Shown here: positions 16,789-25,366 of the stretch, piece by piece
Position numbering within the stretch: the stretch's first letter is position 1
Layout of the letters: every line of letters starts with the position of its first letter
DNA from: Chloroflexota bacterium
GTDB taxonomy: Bacteria; Chloroflexota; Dehalococcoidia; Lucifugimonadales; JACPQL01
Length of the DNA: 64,000 nt
Assembly (NCBI GenBank): GCA_016190445.1
Contig: JACPQL010000023.1
Location: 25,611-89,610 of the forward strand
Direction of reading: 5' to 3'
Made by a program: the position numbers and the translations under genes
Notes under the pieces: model-generated
Database searches by the model: none
What the model saw: only the letters and a program-made list of their open reading frames with translations
Told to the model about the DNA's origin: nothing

Positions 16789-17982
16789 TCACGACGGCCC
16801 ACCGGGCTGGCTGCCGCTGAAAAGGTAGCGGGCGATGAGCATCCGCATCACCTCCGATGGCCCCTCGCCGATGCGTCGCACCCGGGCCTCCCTGTACCAG
16901 CGTTCCAGGGGGAGCCACTTGCTCACACCGTAGCCGCCGTGGACCTGGACCGCCCGGTCCACCACACGGCCCAGCATCTCCGAAGAGAACAGCTTGGCCA
17001 TGGCCGCCTCCTTGCGGAACTCCTCTCCCGCGTCAAACCTCCAGGCGGCCTGCCACACCAGCCAGCGGCAGGCGGCGATCTCCACCTCGTTGTCCACCAG
17101 CATCCACTGGATGGCCTGACGACTGGAAAGTAGGGCTCCGAAGGTCTCCCGTGTCTGGGCATACTCAACCGCCATCCTGTGGGCCGCCACGGATACTCCC
17201 AGGTTAGCGGCGGAGTACGGGATGCGCCCCCGCCCCAGCAGCCGGTTGGCCAGTATGTTCCAGCCGCCGTTCACCTCTCCCAGGCGGTTCCGGTCCGGCA
17301 CCCGCACATCCTGGAAGAAGAGCTGGGTAGGGTACCAGGGACGGATGACCGGGACGGGCTGCACGGTAAACCCCGGCGTCCCCTTCTCCACAATGAAGCA
17401 CGTTATCCCGCGGCGGCTCTGGGGATCGGTGCGGGTGAAAACAATACCCCAGTCGGCCTGAAGGGCGCCGGAGATGAATATCTTGCTGCCGTTGATTACC
17501 CAGTCATCGCCGTCACGCACGGCGGTGGTGCGGATGGCCCGTGCGGGGTCGGAGCCGCCGGAGGGCTCGGTGATGGCGAAGAAGGAAGCCCGGCTCCCCT
17601 GGATGGTGGGAACCACGTAGGTCTCAATCTGCTCCGGAGTGCCGTACTCGTAGGCCACGGGCTGGGGCGGCGACCCAAAGGTGCCGTAGCCCGGCAGGTA
17701 AAGCCCCGCCCGGTGCTGGACGGCGTCTTCGCTCAGCACAGCGTCCCAGAAGCAGTTGAAGCCCTGGCCGCCGTACCGCTCCGGCACCTCCCAGCACCAG
17801 AGCCCCATCTGTTGGACCTTCTTGCTCAGTTGCTGGAAATGCTCCGGCGGCAGCTCGATCGCCTCCGGGTCCAGCTCCCTCTCCAGAGCGATGATCTCTT
17901 TCTGGACGTAGTCTTGCACGGTCTGCTTGAGGAGGCGTAGCGCCTCCGGCAGGACGTAGCCTTCGTAGGTCATGGGGTCCAT
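16789..17982 (-). CDS. Acyl-CoA dehydrogenase
   Basis: A 397-residue flavoenzyme that forms a trans-2,3 double bond in an acyl-CoA thioester. Family marks include ITEPSGGSDP (FAD/substrate-binding stretch), the middle beta domain VINGSKIFISGA, and the C-terminal QVHGGYGVSKWLPLERWYREAR. The ATG at 17982 follows AAGGAGGGCGTGTC; the track's start at 18204 would overlap the CoA-transferase gene extensively. It lies 43 bases downstream of a CaiB/BaiF CoA-transferase on the same strand, so the two probably act on one carboxylic acid: CoA activation by transfer, then oxidation. The substrate is unknown. Confidence 0.93.
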   Translation of the reverse strand: MDPMTYEGYVLPEALRLLKQTVQDYVQKEIIALERELDPEAIELPPEHFQQLSKKVQQMGLWCWEVPERYGGQGFNCFWDAVLSEDAVQHRAGLYLPGYGTFGSPPQPVAYEYGTPEQIETYVVPTIQGSRASFFAITEPSGGSDPARAIRTTAVRDGDDWVINGSKIFISGALQADWGIVFTRTDPQSRRGITCFIVEKGTPGFTVQPVPVIRPWYPTQLFFQDVRVPDRNRLGEVNGGWNILANRLLGRGRIPYSAANLGVSVAAHRMAVEYAQTRETFGALLSSRQAIQWMLVDNEVEIAACRWLVWQAAWRFDAGEEFRKEAAMAKLFSSEMLGRVVDRAVQVHGGYGVSKWLPLERWYREARVRRIGEGPSEVMRMLIARYLFSGSQPGGPS

Positions 17983-18025
17983 GACACGCCCTCCTTGTTG
18001 TTGGCTAGCCCGGCGAGCAGATCGC

Positions 18026-19270
18026 TCATAGGGCCATGGGCTCTGTTGGTGCCGCCCCTGCTTGCTGGAGTCGTAACATGTCCTCCTCCGGCAGGCCAAG
18101 CAGGTCACCCAGGACGAAGGCGTTGTGCTCGGCAAAGAGGGGCGCAGGTCGCCCGAGCTGCCCTCCGGAGCGGGAGGCCCGCCACGGCAAGCCCGGATGC
18201 ACACCGTGCCCGGCCTCGGGGTGGTCCACCGCGTCCGTGGACCCCAGGGCAGCCCAGTGGGAGTCTGTCTTCAGGTCACCCACGGTGAGCACTGCTCCGG
18301 CCCGGACGCCGTGACGTTGCAGGGCCAGCATGGCCTCCTGGCGCGTCCTAGAGCGCGTCCACGCCTCGATGCAGGGGTCCAGTTCCCTCTCGTTGCGCTT
18401 TCGGGAGGCGCCGTCGGCAAAGCGAGGGTCCTGGGCTAGCTCTGGCCTCTCGATGGCCTGGCTCAGACGCTGGAACTCGGCGTCAGAAGCCACGGCGATA
18501 GCTACCCAACTGTCCTCGCCGGCGCACGGGTAGACGTTGTGGGGGGCCATCCAGGAGTGCCGGTTGCCGATTCGGGTGGGGACCCCGCCGGTCATCTGGT
18601 ACTCCAGGAAACACTCCCCGATAACCGCCATGGTGGTCTCACGCAGCACCACCTGGATGTGCTGCCCCTGGCCGGTGCGCCGGCGGTGCCGCAGGGCGAC
18701 CATCACGGCGAAGGCCACGTGGGAGGCGGAGTTCTGGTCGGCGTAGAAGTTGCCGGGTTTGGACGGAGGGCCGCCCTCGTAGCCGGTCAGGTCCGAGAGG
18801 CCCGCCAGAGCATCGGTCCCAGGGCCAAAGGAGATGTAGTTGGCCCAGGGGCCGAGGTCCCCCGCGCCCATGGCAGGCATTGAGACCATGATGAGGTCCG
18901 GGCGCACCTGCCTCAGAGCCTCGTAGGCCAGGCCCAGGTTCGGCATGACCCGGGGGCTGTAGTTCTCGACGACCACGTCCGAGATGGCCAGCAGGGCTTG
19001 AAAGAGCTGTTTCCCCTCCGTGCGCCGGAGGTCGAGGCTGGCGCTGAGCTTGGCGCGGTTCACCTCGTTGAATGAGGGGATGGCGTTGTACGGCCTGCCC
19101 CGGCCCGCCTCGGGCCGGAAGGCCAGAATACGGCCCACGGCGCGACCCCACGGCGGTTCGACTTTGATGACCTGGGCTCCCAGGTGGGCCAGGACCCGCG
19201 TGGCCATCGGCCCGGCGATGACGTTCGTCAGGTCGAGGATTCGGACGTGACTGAGGGGAAGGGTGGTCAT
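18026..19270 (-). CDS. CaiB/BaiF-family (class III) CoA-transferase, copy 1
   Basis: A 414-residue enzyme of the formyl-CoA transferase family, which moves CoA between carboxylic acids through an aspartyl-CoA intermediate. The N-terminus shows the family Rossmann signature (VRILDLTNVIAGPMATRVLAHLGAQVIKVEPP), followed by ENYSPRVMPNLGLAYEALR and the GNFYADQNSAS segment that holds the likely catalytic Asp. It is the middle gene of a minus-strand trio with a second CoA-transferase upstream and an acyl-CoA dehydrogenase downstream. Donor and acceptor acids cannot be read from sequence. Confidence 0.9.
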   Translation of the reverse strand: MTTLPLSHVRILDLTNVIAGPMATRVLAHLGAQVIKVEPPWGRAVGRILAFRPEAGRGRPYNAIPSFNEVNRAKLSASLDLRRTEGKQLFQALLAISDVVVENYSPRVMPNLGLAYEALRQVRPDLIMVSMPAMGAGDLGPWANYISFGPGTDALAGLSDLTGYEGGPPSKPGNFYADQNSASHVAFAVMVALRHRRRTGQGQHIQVVLRETTMAVIGECFLEYQMTGGVPTRIGNRHSWMAPHNVYPCAGEDSWVAIAVASDAEFQRLSQAIERPELAQDPRFADGASRKRNERELDPCIEAWTRSRTRQEAMLALQRHGVRAGAVLTVGDLKTDSHWAALGSTDAVDHPEAGHGVHPGLPWRASRSGGQLGRPAPLFAEHNAFVLGDLLGLPEEDMLRLQQAGAAPTEPMAL

Positions 19271-19281
19271 CGCGCTTTTCC

Positions 19282-20490
19282 CTAGATTGACCCTTCGGCC
19301 CGCAGGCGCAGCACGTCATCCGCTCCGAGTTCCAGCAGATTACAGAGCACCTCCTCGGTGTGCTCGCCAAGCAAGGGTGCGCGAGCGGTGCGACAGGTGC
19401 TGGCTGGCATATGCATGGGGGAACCGGGGTACCGGAGGGTCCCGGCCTCGGGGTGCTCGACTGGCACAAAGAACCCCGTCGCCTGGTTCTGGGGGTCCTC
19501 CAGCACCTCATCAATAGACTGCACCTTGGTGAACGGCACCCGGACCTCCTGGGCCAGGGCCATTACCTCGTCACGCGTGTGGTCCTTCAGCCATGCCGCA
19601 AGAAGCTCGTCAATCTCATCGGCGTGGCCCATAAGCTCGTCCATCACCTCCGGGTCCGCCAGCCTGGGGTTGCCGGTGAGGAAGGCCAGCCCTTCAGGGT
19701 TGCTGGGAGACCAGTGGGCGTGGACCCAGCCATCCTTGCAGGGCAGCAGCGTGGATGGGTAGGCGGCGTGGGGATCGCGGTGCTGAAGACGGGTGCCCCT
19801 TCGCTTGGGGGCGTGGCCAGTGCGCTCCTCCATGGTGAGAAGGGCGGTGCCGTCGTAAGTGGAGAGGACGGCCTCGATGGCGGAGACGTCCAGGTACTGC
19901 CCTACCCCGGCGTCATCCCGGTAGGACAGAGCCGACATGATAGCTATGGCTGCGTTGAGCCCAGCCTGGTACTCCGCCTGGGAGCCGCCGGTCCTGAGCG
20001 GTGGCTTGTCGGGGTCGCCTGTCAGGTCCAGGTAGCTGCTCAAAGCGAGGGCTATGAGGTCGCTGCCCAGGAAGTCCCGGTAGGGTCCCACCTGCCCGAA
20101 GTAGGTGATGGAGCACATCACCAGGCGAGAGTTCAGCTTTTGCAGTGCTGGGTAGTCGAGACCCAGACCAGCCAGAGCACCCGGCAGGAAGCTCTCCACC
20201 AGGACATCGGCCCGCTGCACCAGTTGGCACAGGAGCTGGCGGCCCGTGGCGGACTGGATCTCCAGGGTGATGCTTTTCTTGCCCCCGTTCAGGTACAGGG
20301 GCAGGGCGCCACGCTCTGCGCCGGGAGGGCCGGCGGGGAACGGCCCCACGTGGCGCGTCGCTTCTCCATGGACAGGCTCCACCTTTATGACCTGGGCACC
20401 GAAGTCCGTCAGGAGCTTGGTGCAGTAGCCACCGGGAACCCCCTGGCTCAGGTCCACGACACAGATATCGTCTAGGGCGCTTCCTGACAT
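19282..20490 (-). CDS. CaiB/BaiF-family (class III) CoA-transferase, copy 2
   Basis: A 402-residue family member with the N-terminal signature ICVVDLSQGVPGGYCTKLLTDFGAQVIKVEP and the later VESFLPGALAGLGLDYPALQ. It diverges clearly from copy 1, so the pair is not a recent tandem duplication and may form a heteromer or act on different acids. At the position where the nucleophilic Asp is expected I read QAEYQAGLNAA, with Glu. This may be a real substitution or a misplacement in my by-eye alignment. It is separated from copy 1 by 11 bases, so the two are co-transcribed. Confidence 0.9.
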   Translation of the reverse strand: MSGSALDDICVVDLSQGVPGGYCTKLLTDFGAQVIKVEPVHGEATRHVGPFPAGPPGAERGALPLYLNGGKKSITLEIQSATGRQLLCQLVQRADVLVESFLPGALAGLGLDYPALQKLNSRLVMCSITYFGQVGPYRDFLGSDLIALALSSYLDLTGDPDKPPLRTGGSQAEYQAGLNAAIAIMSALSYRDDAGVGQYLDVSAIEAVLSTYDGTALLTMEERTGHAPKRRGTRLQHRDPHAAYPSTLLPCKDGWVHAHWSPSNPEGLAFLTGNPRLADPEVMDELMGHADEIDELLAAWLKDHTRDEVMALAQEVRVPFTKVQSIDEVLEDPQNQATGFFVPVEHPEAGTLRYPGSPMHMPASTCRTARAPLLGEHTEEVLCNLLELGADDVLRLRAEGSI

Positions 20491-20764
20491 ACCCCCCCCT
20501 AGCTGCGGACGGACGGGAGGAGTTTACCGTGCCCTGGAGGTCAACGCAAATGTTGCGTCCTATCGCGCTCATGGCTCGGGAGGCCCGACCTGACCTCCGA
20601 GTCCGTCGCGGGTTGCGACCCCGCCTCGTCGGCGTCGGACCTGCCGAAGGGCGAGCGTGATGGAGTAAGCAAAACGGAACAGCTTCCAGAAGCCGTTTCG
20701 AGATGGCGCTTTGTAGCTGGTTTCTGGAACGTCACCCCTCGGGAATCCCGCAGCGGGGCCCTCC
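20491..20764. other. Intergenic region upstream of the CoA-transferase operon
   Basis: No gene is visible. It includes a fragment of a dispersed repeat (GTCGGACCTGCCGAAGGGC, about 20635-20653; related sequence near 45630) and an imperfect inverted repeat built from CTTCCAGAAGCC and GGTTTCTGGAAC (about 20683-20731). The latter could act as a terminator of, or a leader structure for, flanking genes. Confidence 0.35.
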
Positions 20765-21718
20765 CTACATCTCCACCTGTGTCCCCATCCCCTTTTCCCT
20801 GGCCCGGTCGTAGGCCAGCTTGGCGGTGGCCACGTCCAGGGGGCCGAACCCCACCGCCTTGTACAGCACTACCTGCTCCTCCGAGGTGCGGCCCTGGGCC
20901 CGGCCCGCCACCACGTGGCCCAGCTCGCGCACCTGTCCCCAACGCAAGACACCCCTCTCCACCGCAGCCGTCAGCTCACCGGCCTCGTACTGGGCCTGGG
21001 CCAGACAGTCGGCCACCACCACGTCGCTGCGCTGCACTGTCGTCTCGTCCACCTCCTGGGCCCACCACCGCGTGTTGCCCGCCGTGGTCACCAGTGTGCC
21101 CGGGCCCAGCCACCGGCCATCGAAGACAGGCTGGGAGGAGTTGGTCATACATAGCACTATCTGGCTTCCCTCCACCGCCTGTCGCGGGCTGCCCACGGCC
21201 CTAGCCTCGATGCCCAGGCTGGCACCCATCTCCTTGGCGTAGCGGACCCGATGCTCCTCCGTGGGCGCATACACCTTTGCCTGGCGGATGGGGCGCACCT
21301 TGCACACCGCCTCAAGCTGGGTGCGGGCCTGGTTGCCTGCACCCAACACCCCCACAACCTCGGCACCCTGGCGTGCCAGGTGCTTGGCGGCCACCCCAGT
21401 GCTGGCGCCGGTGCGCAGGGCTCCTAGCCGGTCCGCCCGCACGATGAGAAGCAAGTTGCCGTCGTTGGCATCGAAGAGCAGCACATAAAAGGTGTAGTTG
21501 TGTCCCATGACGGTGTAGCACTTGGCCCCCATAACCCCCTGATAGAGGTTGGCCGCACCCAGGACGAAGAGGGAACCTGATGGGGACCGGAGCTTGGTCC
21601 GCGGGAAGACGGAGACTCTGCCCTGCCCCAGCTCCCGGAACATCTCCTCTACCGAGGCCAGCGCGTCGTCCATAGTGATGAGCCGGTCTACCTCCGAGTC
21701 CTTGAGAAGGAGCGGCAT
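20765..21718 (-). CDS. Ornithine cyclodeaminase/mu-crystallin family enzyme
   Basis: A 317-residue NAD(P)-dependent protein. The family's Rossmann motif VGVLGAGNQARTQLEAV and upstream LGALRTGASTGVAAKHLARQ are clear. These enzymes include ornithine cyclodeaminase, alanine dehydrogenase, ketimine reductases and other imino-acid enzymes, so the exact reaction is open. The start at 21718 gives MPLLLKDSEVDRLI, the usual beginning for this family; the track's 471-residue version reads back over the opposite-strand neighbour. It is divergently transcribed from the phosphoribosyltransferase fusion gene. Confidence 0.88.
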   Translation of the reverse strand: MPLLLKDSEVDRLITMDDALASVEEMFRELGQGRVSVFPRTKLRSPSGSLFVLGAANLYQGVMGAKCYTVMGHNYTFYVLLFDANDGNLLLIVRADRLGALRTGASTGVAAKHLARQGAEVVGVLGAGNQARTQLEAVCKVRPIRQAKVYAPTEEHRVRYAKEMGASLGIEARAVGSPRQAVEGSQIVLCMTNSSQPVFDGRWLGPGTLVTTAGNTRWWAQEVDETTVQRSDVVVADCLAQAQYEAGELTAAVERGVLRWGQVRELGHVVAGRAQGRTSEEQVVLYKAVGFGPLDVATAKLAYDRAREKGMGTQVEM

Positions 21719-21781
21719 TACTGCACCCCCTGCTGCGGTCTGGCCGCCAGTGTACCATGCGGGCATCTGCATGTGACACTG

Positions 21782-21810
21782 TTGCCTGCCACCTGGCTTG
21801 CCCGTATCAT
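21782..21810 (+). promoter_or_regulatory. Possible promoter of the phosphoribosyltransferase fusion gene
   Basis: TTGCCT and TATCAT are spaced by 17 bases and lie 36 bases before the GTG start. The match is moderate. Confidence 0.4.
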
Positions 21811-21845
21811 GGTCATATAGCGACCACGCAGAGGAGGCCACATAG

Positions 21846-23000
21846 GTGGAGGAAAGGCCAGGGGTCCAGGAAGCGGTCACTGAGGCGCCAGCCCGCCGAA
21901 GGCGGCGCAGGTCCCACAGAGGAGGAGGAGGGCGCCGGGCGGCCCCCGAGGCGCCGGCGGTGGAGGTCGCGGCCTCACAGACGGCTGTGGGGGAAGGAAG
22001 CGAAACCGTGTCGCCCGTGCAGGCGACGCCCCGGCGGAGGCGGAGGCGGTCCCACAGGGAGGTGAGGCCAGACGTGCCGGCCCATGAGGCAGCCACGGCT
22101 GAGAAAGTCGAGCCTCCTGTCACCACTACCGCAGTCCCGCCGCCTTTCGTCCAAGCCGCTGAGTACGATTTCTCCCGCATTCTGGACTTTTACGGCGTCA
22201 AGTGGATGTACGAGCCCCGTGCTTTCCCTCTCCGCTGGGATGGCGAGCGGGTCACGGAGATGTTCAGGCCGGACTTCTACCTCCCCGAGTTGGACCTGTA
22301 CGTGGAGTTGACCACGCTGAAGCAAAACCTGGTGACGGACAAGAACCGGAAGCTGCGCACGCTGCGGGAGTTGTACCCCGATATCAACATCAAGCTACTG
22401 TACAAGCGGGACTATCACCGGCTGTTAGCGAGGTATGGGTTTGGTCCCCTGGCGACGGCGGAAGTCCGTGGCATAGAAAAGGTCATGTTCACCACCAGCC
22501 AGATCCAGCGCCGCGTCGCGTCCATAGGGCAGGAGATATCACGGGACCACACTGGCGAGCAGCCGGTGCTGGTGGGCGTATTGCGAGGGGTGGTCTGCTT
22601 CATGGCCGACCTGATGCGTCACATCAGTCTGCCCATATCCGTGGACTTCATGTCCATCTCCTACTATGGGGGAGGAGGGGCGGGGGTGTGCATCACCAAG
22701 GACCTTACCCAGAACATCCGTGGGCGACACGTGATAATGGTGGAGGATATTGTGGACACAGGCATGACTCTGAACTTCCTCCTCCACTATCTGCGCTCCC
22801 GAGAGCCTGCCAGTGTGGATGTATGCACCCTGCTGGACAAGCGGGTGCGGCGGCTGGTAGACGTGTCCCTGAGGTATGTTGGCTTTGAGGTGGGGGACGA
22901 GTTCCTGGTGGGGTACGGGCTGGACTACATGGAGAAGTACCGCAACCTGCCCTTCATCGGCATCCTCAAGCCGGAGATAGGGGTGCGGGAGCCCTCTTAG
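21846..23000 (+). CDS. Hypoxanthine-type phosphoribosyltransferase with N-terminal nuclease-like domain
   Basis: A 384-residue, three-part protein. Residues 1-100 are low complexity with two Arg tracts (RRRRRRSHRGGGG, RRRRRRSHREVR). Residues 105-198 look like a PD-(D/E)XK-type fold: FRPDFYLPELDLYVELT supplies PD then E-x-T, followed by KNRKLRTLRELYP and INIKLLYKRDY. Residues 210-384 are a phosphoribosyltransferase with the PRPP loop VIMVEDIVDTGMTL and PVLVGVLRGVVCFMADL, as in hypoxanthine-guanine PRT, a purine-salvage enzyme. Normal HPRTs are about 180 residues, so the extension doubles the size. GTG start behind GAGGAGG. Salvage activity is likely; the role of the added domain is unknown. 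Confidence 0.82.
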   Translation: MEERPGVQEAVTEAPARRRRRRSHRGGGGRRAAPEAPAVEVAASQTAVGEGSETVSPVQATPRRRRRRSHREVRPDVPAHEAATAEKVEPPVTTTAVPPPFVQAAEYDFSRILDFYGVKWMYEPRAFPLRWDGERVTEMFRPDFYLPELDLYVELTTLKQNLVTDKNRKLRTLRELYPDINIKLLYKRDYHRLLARYGFGPLATAEVRGIEKVMFTTSQIQRRVASIGQEISRDHTGEQPVLVGVLRGVVCFMADLMRHISLPISVDFMSISYYGGGGAGVCITKDLTQNIRGRHVIMVEDIVDTGMTLNFLLHYLRSREPASVDVCTLLDKRVRRLVDVSLRYVGFEVGDEFLVGYGLDYMEKYRNLPFIGILKPEIGVREPS

Positions 23001-23066
23001 CAGGTCGCTAGGTTCCCGCTCATCCTGAGCCCCGACTTCGCCGGGGACATGAGCAAGAACCTCCCT

Positions 23067-23124
23067 CCGCTCGTATGGTTCGACAGGCCTGTCCTGAACC
23101 CGCCGAAGGGCTCACCACGAGCGG
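23067..23124. repeat. Palindromic repeat with CCGCTCGT ends
   Basis: CCGCTCGTATGGTTCGACAGG at the left and the inverted CCGAAGGGCTCACCACGAGCGG at the right form imperfect inverted repeats about 58 bases across. A compact version is the hairpin at 15936-15974. Confidence 0.55.
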
Positions 23125-23207
23125 ACGATGACGGCGCGCCTTTTCGCAACCAGGTACTAGGGGAATGGGCAAAGAAGTTTTCCAGCACCCTGTTAGGCCA
23201 CAAAAGA

Positions 23208-23331
23208 AAGTCCCGAGTGATCTTAAGCCTACTCAGCCGCTCCCATTTGGGTCTTTCTGGCACTGGCACCGGTATGGGGCCGGCCCTTCCAGAATATTAG
23301 GGAACGCTTTTCCCTTGGTCACTCGGGACTT
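23208..23331. mobile_element. MITE-like element with 12-bp perfect inverted ends
   Basis: AAGTCCCGAGTG at the left end and CACTCGGGACTT at the right end are perfect complements, extending to 15 bases with one mismatch, and bound 124 bases with no ORF. Size and structure suggest a non-autonomous mobile element. I see no second copy in the window and no obvious target duplication. Confidence 0.5.
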
Positions 23332-23559
23332 ATTTACGTTACCACGGCTGGCTCTCTTTGTCAATATCCCGCCGGGCCAGTCCGTTTTGTGTTTTGTTTC
23401 ACACGGCCTTGGTCGCAACGGGTGCTGGAACCTGGCATCCTTGGCCCCTGGCCGGCGAAAAGGGGTTGCGCCCCTGCCCCTAGTGTGGTGTCCCCGAAGT
23501 TCTTTACAAAAATAGACGCTTCCCTAACCGGAGAGGACACCCTCTTTGGGGGCATATAC

Positions 23560-23637
23560 CTCACCCCCTTGCCCCCTCTCCTGCAAGGAGAGGGGGGAGG
23601 AGAGGAAATCTGGGGGACACCCCCAGACCCCCGGCAG
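23560..23637 (+). repeat. CTGGGGG-hairpin dispersed repeat, copy 1
   Basis: Two hairpins in tandem: CCCCCTCTCC..GGAGAGGGGG and TCTGGGGG-ACA-CCCCCAGA followed by CCCCCGG. Related copies lie near 34.1, 51.4, 54.0 and 56.0 kb. Confidence 0.75.
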
Positions 23638-23698
23638 TGGCACAGCCCCTGCACCTGCACGAGCGCTGATTCATTCAACGTATTTCAGGAACGGGACA

Positions 23699-24415
23699 CT
23701 AGCTGGAAGCCAGGACCCTGGCGCCAGTGGGACAGGTCTCCAGTAAACAGCATCGGCTGCACAACGGTGTCTTGCGGCAGGTGGCTTTGGCATGGCGGTC
23801 CAGCAGGGCGTGGTACTCATTGTAGAGCAGGGCGTCCCGGGTCAGGTGATCATGGAACAGGGCCTGGTACCCTGCGTAGGTCCTACGCTCCGGCATGAGT
23901 CCCAGCCGATCTAGGATGCGCCGGGTGTAGCTGTCTATCACGAAGGACGGCAGTCCCGCCGCGTAGAGCACAATTGCGTCCGCCGTCTCATCACCGATGC
24001 CCCATATGCCCAGAAGCTCTTCTCGCAGCGCCCTGGTATCTTGCCGGAACATAGCCGCCAGGTCGTCCCCGTACCGGGCCAGATGCGCCACCAGGGCCTT
24101 CAATTTCCTGGCTTTGGTCAGGAAGTACCCGCTCGGCCGGACGAGGCGGGCTAGCTCCTCCTCAGGCAGAGACCGGAGAGCACCCGGGGAGAGAACACCT
24201 GCTGCCTTCAGGTTGGTCAGTGCCCGCTCCACGTTTCTCCAGGCGGTGTTCTGGGCAAGGATGGCCCCCACCATGGTCTCGAAGGGACCATCGCCGGGCC
24301 ACCACCCCTGGGGCCCGTAGCGTTCCAGCAGGCGCCGGTATATCTCCATGAGTGTGTGGCCCAGTGCCCTCGAGGGCACAGTCTTTGAAGTCTCTAGTCT
24401 TCCTAGCGGCGCCAT
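23699..24415 (-). CDS. Endonuclease III-like DNA glycosylase (HhH-GPD, 4Fe-4S)
   Basis: A 238-residue base-excision repair enzyme. It has the helix-hairpin-helix LLGIWGIGDETADAIVLYA, the catalytic Asp in SFVIDSYTRR and a C-terminal cluster motif CRKTPLCSRCCLLETC. The Cys spacing is C-x5-C-x2-C-x5-C, one residue shorter in the first gap than classical Nth. The usual catalytic Lys position carries a different residue (WGIGDETAD rather than GVGRKTA), so it resembles the monofunctional MIG/Mpg-II-like branch more than E. coli Nth. Substrate is therefore uncertain (thymine mismatches or alkylated bases are possible). It is convergent with the repeat region. Confidence 0.85.
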   Translation of the reverse strand: MAPLGRLETSKTVPSRALGHTLMEIYRRLLERYGPQGWWPGDGPFETMVGAILAQNTAWRNVERALTNLKAAGVLSPGALRSLPEEELARLVRPSGYFLTKARKLKALVAHLARYGDDLAAMFRQDTRALREELLGIWGIGDETADAIVLYAAGLPSFVIDSYTRRILDRLGLMPERRTYAGYQALFHDHLTRDALLYNEYHALLDRHAKATCRKTPLCSRCCLLETCPTGARVLASS

Positions 24416-24541
24416 GACCTGTCGCCCTCTCTTTACCGAAGGCTACCACCGGTGCTCACGAGATACAACTTGCCTTCGCCCTCTTTGGGAGCTAAACTAT
24501 CCGACGCAGGACGAGAAACGTCGCCCCCGGAACGGCAGGAC

Positions 24542-25366
24542 GTGGCCACATTCCTTGACAAGCTGGATGCCGCGGCGCAGCGGAACCGTAGCCTTCTTTG
24601 CGTGGGACTTGACCCGCATTCTGGATTGGTGCCACCGGCTGAAGTGGCGGGCTTCAACAGGGAGATAGTGGAGGCGACCTCTGACCTGGTCTGCGCGTTC
24701 AAGCCCAACCTGGCCTTCTATGAGGCCTTGGGCAGGGAGGGCCTTATGGCCCTTGAGCGCACTCTGGGCGCTATCCCGGGCCATCTTCCCGTCATCGGGG
24801 ATGCCAAGCGCAGTGACATCGGCTCCACAGCCGAGGCCTATGCCCGGGCCCTCTTTGGGGTGTGGGGGTTCGATGCTGTGACCGTCAACCCGTACTTGGG
24901 TGGTGATTCTCTGGAGCCGTTCCTGCGCTGCAAGGAAAAGGGCGTGTTCATCCTGTGCCGGACCTCCAACCCCGGCGCCGCCGACTTCCAGGGCCTCAGT
25001 ATGAAGGAGAGTGGCTTGCCCCTCTACCTGGAGGTGGCGCGGCAGGCACAGGGGTGGAACGTGTGGGGGAACGTGGGACTGGTTGTGGGGGCGACCGCCC
25101 CGGAGGAGCTGCGCCGGGTGCGCGGTATCTGCCCGGAGATGCCCATCCTGGTCCCTGGTGTCGGTGCCCAGGGCGGAGACCTGGAGGCGGCGGTCGTCCA
25201 CGGCGTAGACAGCCGAGGGCGCAGGGCCATCATAAGCGCGTCTCGCCAGGTTCTGTACGCATACCGCAACGAGGGTGGAGGGGTAGGCGTCGCCGCTCGG
25301 CGGGCGGCCTTGGGCCTGAGGGACGCCATCAACCAGGTGCTGGACCAGCGAGGTTGGCCATGGTGA
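24542..25366 (+). CDS. pyrF: Orotidine 5'-phosphate decarboxylase, type 2
   Basis: Catalyses the last step of UMP synthesis, decarboxylation of OMP. The catalytic signature is clear (PVIGDAKRSDIGSTAEAYA), as are the N-terminal LLCVGLDPHSG and C-terminal ILVPGVGAQGGDLEA, which define the larger, type 2 PyrF group (about 270 residues). I chose the GTG at 24542, giving 274 residues beginning ATFLDKLDAAAQRN. The track's GTG at 24452 adds 30 residues of unlikely sequence. The ribosome site is weak in either case, so the start is uncertain. The stop overlaps the following DUF951 gene. Confidence 0.9.
   Translation: MATFLDKLDAAAQRNRSLLCVGLDPHSGLVPPAEVAGFNREIVEATSDLVCAFKPNLAFYEALGREGLMALERTLGAIPGHLPVIGDAKRSDIGSTAEAYARALFGVWGFDAVTVNPYLGGDSLEPFLRCKEKGVFILCRTSNPGAADFQGLSMKESGLPLYLEVARQAQGWNVWGNVGLVVGATAPEELRRVRGICPEMPILVPGVGAQGGDLEAAVVHGVDSRGRRAIISASRQVLYAYRNEGGGVGVAARRAALGLRDAINQVLDQRGWPW

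Larger units (their letters stand above)
23001..23698. other. Gene-free, repeat-rich intergenic region
   Basis: I see no convincing gene in these 700 bases. They hold a CCGCTCGT-ended palindromic repeat (23067-23124), a sequence resembling one end of the TTTTTCAGCA repeat family (about 23178-23196), a small element with 12-bp inverted ends (23208-23331) and a copy of the CTGGGGG hairpin repeat (23560-23637). ORFs listed here are repeat-derived. Confidence 0.6.

Noticed and set aside
20765-22180. 471-residue form of the ornithine cyclodeaminase-family gene
   Set aside because: The first 154 residues read through the divergent neighbour's coding region; family alignment begins at MPLLLKD.
23049-23515. 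Small ORFs in the 23 kb gap
   Set aside because: They fall within inverted-repeat elements and have no recognisable protein features.
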